Positions 1 to 6,260 of a stretch of DNA of 6,745 bases are shown one piece after another. The position numbers and the translations under genes are program-made. The notes below the pieces were generated by a model, which did no database searches, had not been told where the DNA came from, and saw nothing but the letters and a program-made list of their open reading frames with translations. Within the stretch, counting starts at the first letter, position 1. Each line of letters begins with the position of its first letter. This DNA is from Desulfobulbaceae bacterium (GTDB taxonomy: Bacteria; Desulfobacterota; Desulfobulbia; Desulfobulbales; Desulfocapsaceae). The DNA lies in assembly GCA_024643445.1 (NCBI GenBank), contig JAHEMX010000207.1, positions 1-6,745 on the forward strand, read 5' to 3'.

Positions 1-307
1 CGGTTTCACCCATGAACCGCACGCCGGCGACAATCAGTGTTTCGGCCGGGTGTTGTTGACCAAAGCGCGCCATTTCCAGCGAGTCCGCAACGCAGCCGCC
101 GGTTTCTTCGGCGAGATCCTGCAGTCTGCCGTCGGTATAGTAATGGGCGACAAGAACAGCATTCTGTTCCTTCAGAAGCGCAGCGATTTCAGTCTTTAAC
201 TGGATTGTCTCGTCTTCTGTAAGTTCAGGCCATTGCGGGTGTGAAGGAATAGTGACGGTGGGAATGATGAGCTGAGCCCGATTTATGCCGGTCGTATTTT
301 TGTTCAT
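1..307 (-). CDS. nadA: Quinolinate synthase NadA, N-terminal part (cut by the window edge)
   Basis: NadA condenses iminoaspartate with dihydroxyacetone phosphate to give quinolinate, the second step of de novo NAD synthesis from aspartate; it is a cytoplasmic [4Fe-4S] enzyme. The minus-strand reading from the ATG at 307-305 gives 102 codons with family hallmarks: NAVLVAHYYTD (about residues 47-57), LAEETGGCVADSLEMARFG (about 62-80) and, at the edge, VAGVRFMGET. These match E. coli NadA almost word for word. The cluster cysteines lie further downstream and are outside the window, so integrity cannot be judged. The first 30 or so residues are a variable leader, as is usual. A weak Shine-Dalgarno (TAGG) sits about 9 nt before the ATG. 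The gene is divergent from the ABC operon and has no obvious functional link with it. Confidence 0.96.
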   Translation of the reverse strand, partial: MNKNTTGINRAQLIIPTVTIPSHPQWPELTEDETIQLKTEIAALLKEQNAVLVAHYYTDGRLQDLAEETGGCVADSLEMARFGQQHPAETLIVAGVRFMGET

Positions 308-373
308 TGTGCGTTGCCTAAAAAATTGTCTTGCCGATGGTTGCCAGGGAGCGATGAGCAGGTCAGGGCACCA

Positions 374-403
374 TTACTAAACAAAAAATAGTCATTTCTG
401 CAA
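374..403 (-). promoter_or_regulatory. nadA: Candidate sigma-70-like promoter for nadA
   Basis: On the minus strand TTGCAG (403-398) and TAGTAA (379-374) are separated by 18 nt and point at nadA, about 65 nt upstream of its ATG. Both boxes match the consensus only partly. A perfect TATAAT on the same strand at 467-462 is an alternative -10, but it lacks a recognisable -35 at the right distance. This is a pattern match only. Confidence 0.2.
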
Positions 404-567
404 TAGATCCTTGCCGTTTTACTATCCACCATCCACTATAAGGCTTTACCGCCCCGTTACAATTATAACTCGATTATCAGGGATGAACCTGTTTACTTTT
501 TCCCTTTTTTGCTTGCATCTTTTCCGGTCATTTTCTAGTCTGCTTTCTCGTGTAGTAATCAGGGATG

Positions 568-583
568 CATCATCGACATGATG
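568..583. repeat. Small inverted repeat, possible operator upstream of the ABC operon
   Basis: CATCAT (568-573) and ATGATG (578-583) are exact inverted copies separated by CGAC. The site lies about 108 nt before the binding-protein start and no T-run follows it, so it looks more like a dimeric regulator site than a terminator. It directly abuts the second copy of the ATCAGGGATG direct repeat (558-567). No regulator gene is in the window to pair it with, and six-base arms can occur by chance. Confidence 0.3.
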
Positions 584-679
584 TACAATTCAATGCGGTA
601 TCCTGCTGTTTTTTACCAATGAATGGTCGTGACAGAGCGTGCGTGTAATTCCATACCACTCCCTGTACGCAAAACGCAA

Positions 680-685
680 GAGGTG
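680..685 (+). promoter_or_regulatory. Ribosome binding site fixing the binding-protein start at 692
   Basis: GAGGTG lies 6 nt before the ATG at 692. The same frame is open upstream to an ATG at 623, but the extra 23 residues would sit in front of an otherwise clean signal peptide. The site therefore favours 692 as the true start. Confidence 0.75.
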
Positions 686-691
686 AATTTA

Positions 692-1858
692 ATGAAGAAT
701 CCATTGATTACATTCGTTTTTGTAGGCCTTTTACTGAGTTTTCACAATGGTTTTGCCGAACCGGTAAAAATAGGGATGATCACCACACTGTCGACTAAGG
801 CCGGTTATCTCGGTGAAGACATCCGGGACGGCTTTATGCTGGCCATGAGCCAGGAGAACGGCAAGCTAGGGGGAATACCGGTTGAACTGTTGGTTGAAGA
901 CGATGACGCCAAGCCGGAAAAGGGCAAGCAGATAGCCGACCGCTATATCGTGAAGGATGGAATCAAAATTCTTACCGGCATCGTTTTTTCCAATGTGGCG
1001 ATGGCCGTGGTTCCAAAAGTGGTGAGGGAAAATGTTGTTTACCTCAGTGCGAATGCCGGTCCTTCCAAACTGGCAGGAGACGGGTGCAGCGAGAATTATT
1101 TCAGCGTCTCCTACCAGAACGACAATCTCGATGAAGTCGTCGGGCAATATGTTACAAAAGTCGGACATAAGAATGTCTACCTGGTTGCACCCAACTATCC
1201 TGCGGGCAAAGATCATCTGGCCGGATTCAAAAGATATTACAAGGGAGCAATTACCGGCGAGGTCTATACAAAGCTCGGTCAAGCCGATTATGCTGCTGAG
1301 ATCGCTGCCATACGGGCGGCAAAGCCGGAAGCGGTATTTTTCTTTCTGCCCGGCGGTATGGGTATTAATTTTCTTAAACAGTTTTCCCAATCCGGTCTGA
1401 ATCAGACCATTGCACTCTACGGACCGGCATTTTCCTTTGACGAGAGGCTGCTGAAAGCGGTAGGTCCGGCAGCGCTTGGTGTGAAAAACGGCAGCCAGTG
1501 GAGTCACGACCTTGATAATGCGGCAAACAAACAATTTGTCGCAGCTTTTCGCCAGGCTTATGGTCGGACGCCGACCCTGTATGCCAGCCAGGGATATGAC
1601 ACTGCCCGCCTGATCGGCAGTGCCCTGCAGGCGGTAGAAGGAAAACTGGACGACCTCGGGCCATTTAAAACCGCCCTTAAAGCGGCACATTTTGATTCGG
1701 TCAGAGGGAACTTTTCATTTGGAAAAAATCAGCATCCCGTCCAGGATCTTTATATCAGGGAGGTTGTGAAAACAGCAGACGGAGAGTATACCAACCGGAC
1801 GATTGAAAAGGTGTTCGAAAATCATGTCGATGCCTATGCGGCAGAGTGCAAGATGTAA
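692..1858 (+). CDS. Periplasmic substrate-binding protein of a Liv/HAAT-type ABC importer
   Basis: This is a type-1 periplasmic binding protein (Peripla_BP_6, LivJ/LivK relatives) of 388 residues. It should capture a small ligand in the periplasm and hand it to the permease pair encoded just downstream. Residues 1-22 form a signal peptide (a lysine at 2, hydrophobic core 5-17, GFA before E23). There is no lipobox cysteine, so the protein is soluble. The mature part begins VKIGMITTLSTKAGYLG, a typical first strand and ligand loop; other family marks are FSNVAMAVVP (99-108), PNYPAGKDHLAGFKRYYKG (167-185) and SQGYDTA near the C-terminus. Only two cysteines exist in the mature chain (C132, C386), suggesting one disulfide. 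By-eye alignment to E. coli LivJ puts A246 (in YGPAF) where LivJ has the ammonium-binding glutamate, so a ligand other than Leu/Ile/Val is likely. Close relatives are usually annotated without specificity. It is the first gene of the operon, 57 nt before the permease. Confidence 0.93.
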   Translation: MKNPLITFVFVGLLLSFHNGFAEPVKIGMITTLSTKAGYLGEDIRDGFMLAMSQENGKLGGIPVELLVEDDDAKPEKGKQIADRYIVKDGIKILTGIVFSNVAMAVVPKVVRENVVYLSANAGPSKLAGDGCSENYFSVSYQNDNLDEVVGQYVTKVGHKNVYLVAPNYPAGKDHLAGFKRYYKGAITGEVYTKLGQADYAAEIAAIRAAKPEAVFFFLPGGMGINFLKQFSQSGLNQTIALYGPAFSFDERLLKAVGPAALGVKNGSQWSHDLDNAANKQFVAAFRQAYGRTPTLYASQGYDTARLIGSALQAVEGKLDDLGPFKTALKAAHFDSVRGNFSFGKNQHPVQDLYIREVVKTADGEYTNRTIEKVFENHVDAYAAECKM

Positions 1859-1915
1859 ACATGATGGTCATAAGGCTGCACTGCTTAGGGGTGATTCGTT
1901 CCTGGACAGACAATT

Positions 1916-2830
1916 ATGCTGCTTCTTGCTGAACAGATCCTGAACGGTCTCCAGCTCGGGATAACGCTTTTTCTGATGTCGGCAGGGCTGACTCTTGTTT
2001 TCGGCATCATGCAGGTTATCAATCTGGCCCACGGATCGTTTTATATGATCGGTGCCTATCTTGGAGCGACCGCCTTCGCGGCAACCGGATCATTTTTCGC
2101 CGGGATTGCCGCCGCCCTTTGCGGATCTGCACTGGCAGGTATGCTCGTTGAATTTCTTGTACTGAGGCGGCTCTATTATCGTGAGCACCTTGACCAGGTA
2201 CTTGCAACGTTCGGACTCATCATGTTTTTCAACGAGCTTACCCGGATGATATGGGGGAGACAGCCGTTATTTATGAATCCCCCCTCCTGGCTCGAGGGCA
2301 GTATCGAGCTTCTTCCCGGATTGATCTACCCGGTCTACCGGCTCGCGGTTATAGCGACCGGGCTGCTCGTTGCTTTGTTGCTCTGGTTCCTCTTCTCGAG
2401 AACGAGGCTCGGTATGCAGATTAGAGCCGGAGCGTCAAACAGACAAATGATCGGCGCTCTTGGTGTCAATATCAGGCTCCTTTACACCCTGGTCTTTGGT
2501 CTTGGAACACTTCTGGCGGGTCTTGCCGGAGTCATGGCGGGTCCCATCCTTTCCGTCGAATCAGGAATGGGTGAATCTATCCTTATTCTTACCTTCGTGG
2601 TTATTGTTATTGGCGGAATCGGCTCTATTCGCGGAGCCGTTGTCGGAGCGCTGCTGGTAGGTCTGGTCGATACACTCGGCAGGGCCTTTTTACCAATGAT
2701 CTTCAGAATCTTTCTTGACAACGCTTATGCAGATGGCGTCGCCGCTTCAATTGCCTCCATGGCAATCTATATTCTGATGGCAGCGACGCTTATCTGGCGA
2801 CCTCGCGGTCTGTTTCCGGCCCACGGTTGA
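1916..2830 (+). CDS. livH: LivH-like inner-membrane permease of the ABC importer
   Basis: This is one half of the transmembrane channel of a HAAT-family importer (BPD_transp_2), 304 residues long, the usual size. It is nearly all hydrophobic, with about eight membrane segments. The N-terminal block carries GLTLVFGIMQVINLAHGSF (24-42), the best LivH hallmark. RAGASNRQMIGALGVN (170-185), followed by a glycine-rich helix, is the cytoplasmic loop region that contacts the ATPases. The C-terminus ends with WRPRGLFP, also typical. An in-frame TGA at 1892-1894 leaves the ATG at 1916 as the first sensible start; its Shine-Dalgarno is weak (GGA, 9 nt before). The stop overlaps the ATG of the next permease. 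The symbol denotes the family; the real substrate is not known. Confidence 0.94.
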   Translation: MLLLAEQILNGLQLGITLFLMSAGLTLVFGIMQVINLAHGSFYMIGAYLGATAFAATGSFFAGIAAALCGSALAGMLVEFLVLRRLYYREHLDQVLATFGLIMFFNELTRMIWGRQPLFMNPPSWLEGSIELLPGLIYPVYRLAVIATGLLVALLLWFLFSRTRLGMQIRAGASNRQMIGALGVNIRLLYTLVFGLGTLLAGLAGVMAGPILSVESGMGESILILTFVVIVIGGIGSIRGAVVGALLVGLVDTLGRAFLPMIFRIFLDNAYADGVAASIASMAIYILMAATLIWRPRGLFPAHG

Positions 2831-3813
2831 TGCACTATTTTACCAGAAAATCTATTGTCATTGCGGCAGGTGGTGTTTTTTTTGCCATTCTGCCGCTGCT
2901 GGCAGCAAGCTTTGGTAAAGAATATCTGGTATCTCTTTTCAGTCGGATCCTCATTTATTCTATCGCTGCCGTCAGTCTCGATCTGCTTCTCGGCTTTGCC
3001 GGCCTTATCAGCCTCGGACATGCCGCGTTTGTCGGTGTCGGAGCCTATACGGTCGGCATATTTTTTTTCCACGGTTTCGAAGCACAGCCGTTATTCGGTT
3101 TTATTCCAGGAAGCGAGAACGGTCTAATTGTCTTTCCGCTTGCGATGCTTATCTCTGCGCTGTTCGCTCTTATCATCGGTGCATTGAGTCTGCGGACGAG
3201 CGGCATGCATTTCATTATGATCACCCTGGCCTTTGCACAGATGACCTACTATTTCAGTGTCGGGCTGGAAAAATACGGGGGCGATGACGGGCTTTCACTC
3301 TATTCCCGCAACAGTTTTCCCGGTCTTGACTTAAGTCGAGATTATCACTTCTATTATCTCTGTCTGATCCTGCTTTTTCTGTTTCTGATTTTCATCTATC
3401 GCCTGGTCAATTCGCGGTTTGGTCTGGTTATCAGGGGTGCCAGTAGTAATAGTCGGAGGATACAGGCACTTGGCGTCAATCCTTATCACTATAAACTGGC
3501 CTGCTTTGTCATAGCAGGGGCCGGAGCCGGACTGGCCGGCGCGCTTCTTGCCAATCAGACGGAATATGTAAGTCCGGGCCTCATGCACTGGACGGTTTCC
3601 GGAGAACTCATGGTTATGGTTCTGCTCGGCGGGCTTGGTACTATTTTCGGCCCGGTTCTTGGAGCTGCCACATTCCTCCTGCTGGAAGAATTTCTGACGA
3701 TGTATACTGAGCATTGGATGCTCTACATGGGACCAATTCTTGTTCTGGTGGTAATTTTTGCAAAAAGAGGGGTGTTTGGACTCCTGGCGGGTCTGGAGAG
3801 AAGGCATGACTGA
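2830..3813 (+). CDS. livM: LivM-like inner-membrane permease of the ABC importer
   Basis: This is the second channel subunit (BPD_transp_2, LivM type), 327 residues, expected to pair with the preceding LivH-like protein. The diagnostic block is AVSLDLLLGFAGLISLGHA (47-65). A second block, RGASSNSRRIQALGVNPYHYK, followed by a glycine/alanine-rich helix, is the ATPase-coupling region. Near the C-terminus come GELMVMVLLGGLGTIFGPVLGA and a GVFGL end, both typical. The start is ATG 2830, overlapping the upstream TGA by one base (TGATG). No clear Shine-Dalgarno precedes it, so translation probably depends on ribosomes finishing livH. An alternative TTG three bases earlier would add only one residue. 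The 3' end overlaps the ATPase gene by 8 nt. Confidence 0.94.
   Translation: MHYFTRKSIVIAAGGVFFAILPLLAASFGKEYLVSLFSRILIYSIAAVSLDLLLGFAGLISLGHAAFVGVGAYTVGIFFFHGFEAQPLFGFIPGSENGLIVFPLAMLISALFALIIGALSLRTSGMHFIMITLAFAQMTYYFSVGLEKYGGDDGLSLYSRNSFPGLDLSRDYHFYYLCLILLFLFLIFIYRLVNSRFGLVIRGASSNSRRIQALGVNPYHYKLACFVIAGAGAGLAGALLANQTEYVSPGLMHWTVSGELMVMVLLGGLGTIFGPVLGAATFLLLEEFLTMYTEHWMLYMGPILVLVVIFAKRGVFGLLAGLERRHD
3795..3798 (+). promoter_or_regulatory. livG: Ribosome binding site fixing the livG-like start at 3806
   Basis: GGAG, located inside the end of the livM-like gene, is 7 nt before ATG 3806. An in-frame ATG at 3758 would add 16 residues unlike any LivG N-terminus, so 3806 is preferred. Confidence 0.7.
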
Positions 3814-4552
3814 TCACATCCTCCAGGTCAAGGCTTTATGTAAGTCATTTGGCGCCGTCGAGGCCAGTCGCAACATTTATTTCGATGTGTGCCGGGGACA
3901 CATACATGCACTGATAGGACCAAACGGAGCTGGGAAGACGACCGTACTCAACCAGCTCAGCGGTGACATCCTGCCCGACGGCGGCAGGGTCATTTTTGAC
4001 TCGGAAGATATCAGCAGGATTAAACCCTATCTCCGAGCCGCAAAAGGTCTGGCGCGCTCGTTTCAGATCACCTCGGTTTTTGAGAATCTGACGGTGGAAG
4101 AAAATCTTGCCTTGTCCATCATCTGCCACAATGGGCACAATTTCCGGTTTTGGAAAAACTGTCTGAAGGATAAGGATGTGCAGGATCATCTTCCAGATGC
4201 GCTGATGCGGGTTGATCTGACAGAAAAAGCCAAACAGCAGGCAAAATATTTGTCCCATGGAGAAAAACGCCAGCTTGAGGTCGGTATGGCTCTGACCGGT
4301 AAACCCAAATTGTTGTTACTTGACGAACCGATGGCGGGTCAGGGTGCGGGAGGCACCGTTGAGCTGTCCAAACTATTTCAACGCCTCAAGAAAACGTTGA
4401 CGATTGTGCTCGTTGAACATGATATGGATGCGGTGTTCAAACTTGCAGACCGCATCACCCTTCTGGTTTATGGCGAGGCCATCGTCACCGGTACTCCTGA
4501 TGAAATCCGTCAGCATCCCGAGGTCCGTACAGCCTATCTTGGAGAGGATTAA
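3806..4552 (+). CDS. livG: LivG-like ATP-binding subunit of the ABC importer
   Basis: This is one of two cytoplasmic ATPases powering the importer, 248 residues. All ABC motifs are intact: Walker A GPNGAGKTT (38-46), Q-loop RSFQ (84-87), signature LSHGEKRQLEV (149-159), Walker B LLLLDEP (169-175) with catalytic E174, and switch histidine H205 in VEHDMD. LSHGE in place of LSGGQ is normal for LivG. The C-terminal extension ends in VRTAYLGED, the LivG tail (PEVRTAYLG). It overlaps the permease gene by 8 nt and is followed after 2 nt by the LivF-like gene, so coupled translation and balanced subunit amounts are likely. Which solute it energises is set by the binding protein and permeases. Confidence 0.95.
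   Translation: MTDHILQVKALCKSFGAVEASRNIYFDVCRGHIHALIGPNGAGKTTVLNQLSGDILPDGGRVIFDSEDISRIKPYLRAAKGLARSFQITSVFENLTVEENLALSIICHNGHNFRFWKNCLKDKDVQDHLPDALMRVDLTEKAKQQAKYLSHGEKRQLEVGMALTGKPKLLLLDEPMAGQGAGGTVELSKLFQRLKKTLTIVLVEHDMDAVFKLADRITLLVYGEAIVTGTPDEIRQHPEVRTAYLGED
4541..4547 (+). promoter_or_regulatory. livF: Ribosome binding site of the livF-like gene
   Basis: GGAGAGG overlaps the last codons of the livG-like gene and sits 7 nt before ATG 4555. It is the strongest Shine-Dalgarno in the operon and supports that start. Confidence 0.75.
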
Positions 4553-4554
4553 CG

Positions 4555-5256
4555 ATGCTTGAGGTGCAGGGGATAAACAGCTATTACGGATCAAGTCAGG
4601 CCCTTTTCAAGGTGTCGCTTTCAATCAAACCCGGTGAGGTCGTTACCCTGCTCGGCAGAAACGGCATGGGTAAAAGTACCACCATAAAATCGATTATGGG
4701 ACTGGTACGAGCAAAATCGGGTAGTATTTATCTTTCCGGGACCCCTATCCATAGATGTGAAAGCTATGAAATTGCCCGTAAGGGAATCGGACTTGTTCCG
4801 GAAGGACGTCAGATATTTACCAATCTCACCGTCAGTGAAAACCTGATGGCGGTTGCCGCCAATTACCGGAAAAGAGATAATCCGTACCAACTGGATGATA
4901 TCATGTCTATTTTCCCAAGGCTTAAAAACAGATTAAAACATTACGGCAACCAACTTTCCGGTGGTGAACAGCAGATGCTGGCGATCGGCCGGGCCCTGAT
5001 GATTAACCCGCTCCTGCTCCTGCTCGATGAAGCGACTGAAGGACTCGCTCCGCTGATTCGCCGGGAGATATGGCGGGGGTTGCAGGTACTCCAGGGCAAA
5101 GGACTGGCGATCCTGATCATAGACAAGAATCTGGAAGCCTTGTTCGCTCTGGCCCAGAACCATTATATCATGGAAAAAGGCGTCATCGTCTGGCAGGGCA
5201 AAACCTCTGAATTGCAAAACGATCATGCCCTTAAGGAGCGGTATCTCGGTGTTTGA
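4555..5256 (+). CDS. livF: LivF-like ATP-binding subunit of the ABC importer
   Basis: This is the second cytoplasmic ATPase, 233 residues, the usual LivF length. Motifs seen are Walker A GRNGMGKST (34-42), the LivF-type loop VPEGRQIF (81-88) in place of a classical Q-loop, signature LSGGEQQMLAIGRAL (134-148), and Walker B LLLLLDEAT (153-161) with E159 followed by EGLAPLI. At the switch-histidine position the chain reads IIDKN, so K191 stands where LivG has H205 and common LivF proteins have Gln (VEQN). I recall the DEATEGLAP plus IDKN combination from a recognised LivF subgroup, so this is probably a lineage trait and not damage. The tail KERYLGV is typical. It is the last gene of the tight importer operon; no terminator was found after it. 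Confidence 0.95.
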   Translation: MLEVQGINSYYGSSQALFKVSLSIKPGEVVTLLGRNGMGKSTTIKSIMGLVRAKSGSIYLSGTPIHRCESYEIARKGIGLVPEGRQIFTNLTVSENLMAVAANYRKRDNPYQLDDIMSIFPRLKNRLKHYGNQLSGGEQQMLAIGRALMINPLLLLLDEATEGLAPLIRREIWRGLQVLQGKGLAILIIDKNLEALFALAQNHYIMEKGVIVWQGKTSELQNDHALKERYLGV

Positions 5257-5372
5257 GCACTTCTGCAGGTTCAAGGGCGTAGATCACCGAGGCGATGTTT
5301 CGCAGCGAGTCGGGCAGCCAGCAATAAGAAAAAAAACAGTATCTCCTCTCCATCTTTGCATGCAGGAAAAAC
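5257..5372 (+). other. Gap between the importer operon and the EamA genes
   Basis: These 116 bases have no supportable gene. No strong hairpin followed by a T-run is visible; the best stem is only GCGA/TCGC around 5291-5302. An A-run occurs near 5328-5337 and a TGCATGCA palindrome near 5357-5364. Transcription could therefore run on from livF, but a promoter for the EamA genes here cannot be excluded. Confidence 0.5.
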
Positions 5373-6239
5373 ATGAATGTTAGCTTGGGCGGTTGTTTGT
5401 TTGTCATTGCTGCGGCCGTTTTATGGGGCACAACGGGTACCAGCCAGGCGCTCGCGCCGCCCGGGAGCACACCCCAGGAGATCGGGGCGCTGCGCCTGCT
5501 CATCGGTGGCGCAGCACTTGCGTGTTACACCCTGTTGAAAAACAGGCATACGTTTAAACATATATCAGTTCTTCAGGCCTTGGCAGGCGGGGTGTTTGTC
5601 GCAACCTATCAATTGTGCTTTTTCTGGGGAGTTTCTCTGACCGGAGTTGCGGTCGGTACGATGGTAGGCATCGGTTCTTCACCCGTTTTTGCGGGAATTC
5701 TTGCTGGGATTTTTTTCAGAAAACCACCGTCAGGTCGCTGGTATCTTTCAACTTCTCTGGCTCTGGCCGGTTGCCTTTTTCTCACGCTGTCGGGAAGTAT
5801 AAAAATCAATGTTCTCGGTATTATACTGGCAGCAGGGGCAGGAATGTCCTATGCTGTGTATACGCTGTTTATGAAAAAGATGCTTGATTCGACACCGGCG
5901 GAAACCGTTGCTGCAACAGTTTTCTGTTTTGGAGCCCTGTTTCTGTCGCCGTTGCTTGCAGGCGTTGATCTTTCCTGGGTAACAACGCCGCGAGGGCTTC
6001 TCGTCATTGTTCATCTCGGCCTTTTTGCCACAGCGCTTTCTTATATTCTCTTCTGCAAAGGGCTGAGAATTATTCCGGTTCCGACCGCTGTTACCCTTTC
6101 CCTGGCTGAACCCTTAACCGCCGGGTTTCTAGGTGTACTGCTTTTAGGAGAAGAGCTGAGCGGCAGAGGCTGGTCTGGGATGCTGTTTATTCTTGCCGGC
6201 TTGGTCATTCTGGCCTGGCCGGCCGCAAAGCGTTTGTAG
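5373..6239 (+). CDS. EamA/DMT-family membrane transporter
   Basis: This is an inner-membrane protein of the drug/metabolite transporter superfamily, 288 residues, with about ten predicted membrane helices arranged as two EamA repeats. Repeat one runs roughly 7-138, with AAAVLWGTTGTSQALAP in helix 1 and GALRLLIGGAA in helix 2. Repeat two runs roughly 144-284 and ends in the conserved LSLAEPLTAGFLGVLLLGE stretch and a final LAGLVILAW helix. Family members export amino acids or metabolites or act as permeases, and sequence alone does not give the substrate here. The start ATG 5373 has AGGA 5 nt upstream. The next EamA gene begins 21 nt after its stop, so the two are probably co-transcribed. Whether they belong with the upstream importer is unknown. 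Confidence 0.92.
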   Translation: MNVSLGGCLFVIAAAVLWGTTGTSQALAPPGSTPQEIGALRLLIGGAALACYTLLKNRHTFKHISVLQALAGGVFVATYQLCFFWGVSLTGVAVGTMVGIGSSPVFAGILAGIFFRKPPSGRWYLSTSLALAGCLFLTLSGSIKINVLGIILAAGAGMSYAVYTLFMKKMLDSTPAETVAATVFCFGALFLSPLLAGVDLSWVTTPRGLLVIVHLGLFATALSYILFCKGLRIIPVPTAVTLSLAEPLTAGFLGVLLLGEELSGRGWSGMLFILAGLVILAWPAAKRL

Positions 6240-6249
6240 GCACGGTGCT

Positions 6250-6254
6250 GGAAG
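6250..6254 (+). promoter_or_regulatory. Ribosome binding site deciding the start of the second EamA gene
   Basis: GGAAG abuts an ATG at 6255 and is 6 nt before a second in-frame ATG at 6261. The spacing favours 6261. Confidence 0.55.
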
Positions 6255-6260
6255 ATGCCC

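Larger units (their letters stand above)
308..691. other. Divergent intergenic region between nadA and the ABC operon
   Basis: These 384 bases contain no supportable gene and must hold the promoters of both nadA (leftward) and the ABC operon (rightward). Visible structure: an imperfect stem between 339-345 and 367-372 in the nadA leader; an AT-rich part around 373-470 with a TATAAT on the minus strand at 462-467; a strongly pyrimidine-rich stretch at about 491-550; a 10-bp direct repeat ATCAGGGATG at 476-485 and 558-567; and an inverted repeat CATCAT/ATGATG at 568-583. No rightward promoter with two good boxes and normal spacing could be singled out. TTGCCG at 411-416 and TATAAG at 437-442 are 20 nt apart, which is too far for a good sigma-70 site. 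No riboswitch or tRNA fold was recognised. Confidence 0.7.

Noticed and set aside
37..222. Plus-strand frame of 61 codons at the left edge
   Set aside because: It is antisense to the unmistakable nadA coding sequence.
411..442. TTGCCG ... TATAAG as a promoter for the importer operon
   Set aside because: The boxes are 20 nt apart, outside the normal sigma-70 range, and the -35 match is poor; not strong enough to list as a feature.
623..691. N-terminal extension of the binding protein from the ATG at 623
   Set aside because: The extra 23 residues are polar and would precede a complete signal peptide; the good Shine-Dalgarno at 680-685 supports the ATG at 692.
866..1690. Long minus-strand open frame (274 codons) opposite the binding-protein gene
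   Set aside because: It lies wholly antisense to a clear binding-protein gene, its translation resembles no family and lacks domain-like patterns, and no ribosome site was noted; it is a by-product of the codon use of the real gene.
1861..1932. Small plus-strand frame of 23 codons between the binding-protein and LivH-like genes
   Set aside because: No Shine-Dalgarno, no recognisable features, and it runs into the permease gene in another frame.
3331..3807. Minus-strand open frame (158 codons) opposite the LivM-like gene
   Set aside because: Low-complexity, charged shadow of hydrophobic codons in the real gene.
5257..5372. Rho-independent terminator after livF
   Set aside because: Only a four-pair stem is visible and it is not followed by a T-run.
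5231..5503. Minus-strand frame across the livF-EamA gap containing the gene-like piece DSLRNIASVIYALEP
   Set aside because: The piece looks protein-like, but the frame overlaps both flanking genes, has no ribosome site, and the rest reads as antisense of the EamA start. A gene remnant in the gap cannot be excluded but is not supported.
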